64,000 nucleotides of DNA, taken from UBA1127 sp034422455. Its GTDB lineage: Bacteria; Chloroflexota; Dehalococcoidia; Lucifugimonadales; UBA1127. Positions 61,957 through 64,000 of the stretch are shown here, piece after piece. A program made the position numbers and the translations under genes. The stretch is taken from the NCBI GenBank assembly GCA_034422455.1, contig DAOUJQ010000012.1:124001-188000 (forward strand), written 5' to 3'. The notes under the pieces are model-generated. The model was not told the origin of the DNA. It was given only the letters and a program-made list of their open reading frames with translations, and did no database searches. The stretch's first letter is position 1. Every line of letters begins with the position of its first letter.

Positions 61957-64000
61957 CTACCCCGTCACCAGGTTCAGGAGCCGGCCGGGGACGTAGACGG
62001 TCTTGACGACGGTCTTGCCGTCCAGGTGTCGCTGCACGTTTGCCTGAGCTAAAGCCAGGTCCCTGGCCTCGTCTTCCGAGAGACCGGGCGGCGTGGAGAG
62101 CCGGTCGCGCACGCGGCCGTCCACCTGCACGACGAGCGTCACCGTCTCTTCGGCGGCGAGCGCGTCGTCCCACGTGGGGAACGACTGCCGGTGCACGCTG
62201 AAGCCGTGGCCCAGCCGCTCCCACAGCTCCTCGGCCAGGTGCGGCGCGATGGGCGCGAGAAGCACCAGGAACGCGCGGCGCGTCTCGTTCCATGCCGCGG
62301 CGCTGGCGGAGCCGTTCTCCCACGCGTGCTGCATGAGGTTCGTCAACTCCATCAACGCGGCGATGGCCGTGTTGAACTTGAAGGCGTCCAGGTCCTGGTA
62401 CACCTTGCGCATGGTCTGGTGGAGCTTGCGTCGCAGTTCCCGGCTGCCGTCAGAGTCGTCGCCGGCGGTGAGCGCCGACGGGTCGCGCGCCCAGATGTCC
62501 CAGACACGGTTGAACCACCGCGCGATGCCGTTGATGCCGCTGTCGCTCCAGTCGCCGCCGCGGTCCCACGGGCCGACAAACATGAGGTACGTGCGCACGA
62601 TGTCCGCGCCCAGCGCCGCGACGTACTCGTCCGGGGCGACGACGTTGCCGCGCGACTTACTCATCTTGGCCCCGTCGGCAATGATGTGGCCCTGGTTGTA
62701 GAGGCGGAGGAACGGTTCGTCGAAGCTCAGCAGGCCAATGTCCCGCAACGCTTTGGTGAAGAACCGTGCGTACATGAGGTGCATGACCGCGTGTTCCGCG
62801 CCGCCGGTGTACTGGTCGACGGGCGCCCACGCCTCGGCCTGCGATGGGTCCCATGCCTGCTCTCCGTTTCTGGCGCTCAGGTAGCGGAGGAAGTACCAGG
62901 ACGAGTCGAAGAAGGTGTCCATCGTGTCGGTCTCGCGCCGGCCGTCGCCGCCGCACTGCGGGCAGGCCGCCTGGACGAACTCCTCGTTCCGGGCCAGCGG
63001 CGATTCTCCCGTCGGCCGGAAGTCCGCGTCCTCCGGCAGCAGCACCGGCAGCTGGTCCTCCGGGACCGGCACAGTCCCGCAGTTGGGGCAGTGGACCATC
63101 GGGATGGGCGTGCCCCAGTAGCGCTGGCGGGAGACCAGCCAGTCCCGAAGCCGGTAGGTCTGCGTCACCTCACCGGTGCCCCGAGCCTCCAGGTAAGCCG
63201 CGATGGCCTCCATGCCCTTTTCGTTGGGAATGCCGTTGAAGTCCCCGGAGTTGACCATCGTGCCCGGTTCAGCGTACGCCTCTTCCAGCGTCTCCTCCCC
63301 GGTGGCGCCCGGAGGCGCGATGACCGTGACGATGGGCAATCCGAATTTGGTCGCGAAATCAAAGTCGCGCTGGTCGTGCGCCGGCACACCCATGACCGCG
63401 CCGGTGGCATACCAAGCCACCGCGTAGTCCGCCGTCCAGATGGGCACAGGCTGACCGTTGGCCGGGTTGATGCAGTACGCCCCCAACGGGACGCCCGTCT
63501 TCTCTCGCTCCGTAGACATGCGCTCGATGTCCGACTTGGCACGGGCCTCGTTGACGTAGGCTTCCACCGTCGCTTGCTGCTCCCGCGACGTCAGCGCGGG
63601 CACAAGCGGGTGCTCGGGCGCGAGCACCATGAAGGTGACGCCGAAGAGGGTGTCGACGCGCGTAGTGAACACCCGCAGCGACTTCTCCTCCAGGCCAAGA
63701 TGCGAAATGTCAAAGACGACCTCTGCGCCCTCGCTGCGGCCTATCCAGTTGCGCTGCATGATGAGGATCTTCTCCGGCCAGTCCGTGATGCCGGAGGCGT
63801 CCAGCAGTTCGTCAGCGTAGTCGGTGATGCGCAGGAACCACTGGTCCAACTCGCGGCGGGTGATGGGCGTCCCGCAGCGTTCGCAGGCGCCGTCCACCAC
63901 CTGCTCGTTCGCCAGCACGGTCTGACACGACGGACACCAGACCGCGGGCGCGTGGGCGCGGTACGCCAGCCCGGCCTTGTATAGCTGCAAGAACAGCCAT
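61957..64000 (-). CDS. leuS: Leucyl-tRNA synthetase (partial, N-terminus beyond the window)
   Basis: About 680 C-terminal residues are visible. The frame continues to the window edge (WLFLQLYKAGLAYRAHAPAVW), so the HIGH motif lies outside. The zinc-binding WCPSC/CERCGTPI segment, the editing domain (TFMVLAPEHPLV), the KMSKS motif GAKMSKSRGN and the C-terminal anticodon-binding domain are present. The gene converges on the S9 peptidase gene with a 4-base gap. Confidence 0.96.
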   Translation of the reverse strand, partial: WLFLQLYKAGLAYRAHAPAVWCPSCQTVLANEQVVDGACERCGTPITRRELDQWFLRITDYADELLDASGITDWPEKILIMQRNWIGRSEGAEVVFDISHLGLEEKSLRVFTTRVDTLFGVTFMVLAPEHPLVPALTSREQQATVEAYVNEARAKSDIERMSTEREKTGVPLGAYCINPANGQPVPIWTADYAVAWYATGAVMGVPAHDQRDFDFATKFGLPIVTVIAPPGATGEETLEEAYAEPGTMVNSGDFNGIPNEKGMEAIAAYLEARGTGEVTQTYRLRDWLVSRQRYWGTPIPMVHCPNCGTVPVPEDQLPVLLPEDADFRPTGESPLARNEEFVQAACPQCGGDGRRETDTMDTFFDSSWYFLRYLSARNGEQAWDPSQAEAWAPVDQYTGGAEHAVMHLMYARFFTKALRDIGLLSFDEPFLRLYNQGHIIADGAKMSKSRGNVVAPDEYVAALGADIVRTYLMFVGPWDRGGDWSDSGINGIARWFNRVWDIWARDPSALTAGDDSDGSRELRRKLHQTMRKVYQDLDAFKFNTAIAALMELTNLMQHAWENGSASAAAWNETRRAFLVLLAPIAPHLAEELWERLGHGFSVHRQSFPTWDDALAAEETVTLVVQVDGRVRDRLSTPPGLSEDEARDLALAQANVQRHLDGKTVVKTVYVPGRLLNLVTG

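Noticed and set aside
62191..63984. 597-codon plus-strand open frame
   Set aside because: Shadow of leuS on the opposite strand; no domain and no ribosome-binding site.

Overview
The window is GC-rich, densely packed bacterial chromosome. Gene content fits an aerobic Chloroflexota of the Dehalococcoidia/SAR202 type. This assignment is inferred from the orphan Rieske oxygenase, the xanthine-dehydrogenase-like molybdoenzyme, CaiB CoA-transferase, FabL, the split glycine decarboxylase and the GreA fusion. No marker search was possible.

Layout. 1-5.0 kb (minus): a lipoprotein fragment, a membrane protein, argS and recG. 5.0-7.0 kb: an isoleucine-type T-box leader driving citramalate synthase (cimA). 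7.0-12.1 kb (minus): a Rieske oxygenase, an orphan peptide-binding lipoprotein and a double-PDZ secreted protein. 12.3-14.3 kb: sulfur assimilation, with a JAMM peptidase and an Fe-S APS reductase (cysH). cysH is preceded by a strong promoter, a short ORF with a Cys-rich run, and a Rho-independent terminator, which together look like a cysteine attenuator. 14.4-18.9 kb (minus): gcvT-gcvH-gcvPA-gcvPB with tRNA-Gly(CCC) directly behind. 19.0-22.0 kb: cmk, plsC and an exporter. 22.0-26.2 kb: two surface proteins, a zinc metalloprotease and an LRR/cadherin lipoprotein. 26.5-29.2 kb: plsX-fabG-fabL. 29.3-30.1 kb: a RelE-type toxin pair. 30.1-33.9 kb (minus): erpA-like gene, ygfZ and a molybdoenzyme subunit. 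34.0-35.1 kb: an intact vapBC next to a duplicated vapB with a decayed vapC.

35.2-36.7 kb holds a thioredoxin/NHL-repeat gene interrupted by an in-frame TGA exactly where the family has the first Cys of CxxC. A 7-bp hairpin with a GU-containing loop follows at SECIS distance, and selA (selenocysteine synthase) lies at 53.6 kb. I read it as a selenoprotein that ordinary annotation would truncate. 36.8-43.5 kb: CoA-transferase, two related MFS carriers, hydrolase, dehydrogenase and a DUF4160/DUF2442 pair. 43.7-50.5 kb (minus): the translation cluster tRNA-Thr/Tyr/Thr-tuf-rpmG-secE-nusG-rplK-rplA, then a HEPN/PaREP1-like gene, then rplJ-rplL behind an L10 leader, followed by a small zinc protein and radC rather than rpoBC. 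50.6-53.5 kb: DUF3179 and cupin genes and a Rieske ferredoxin amid many palindromic dispersed repeats. 53.6-64 kb: selA, MetE-like protein, rarA, a GreA fused to an integrase-type DNA-binding domain, peptidases and leuS (cut by the window end).

Most notable: the cysteine attenuator, the selenoprotein with its SECIS hairpin, the GreA fusion, a 58-bp dispersed repeat carrying an inverted repeat, and the decaying toxin-antitoxin duplicate.
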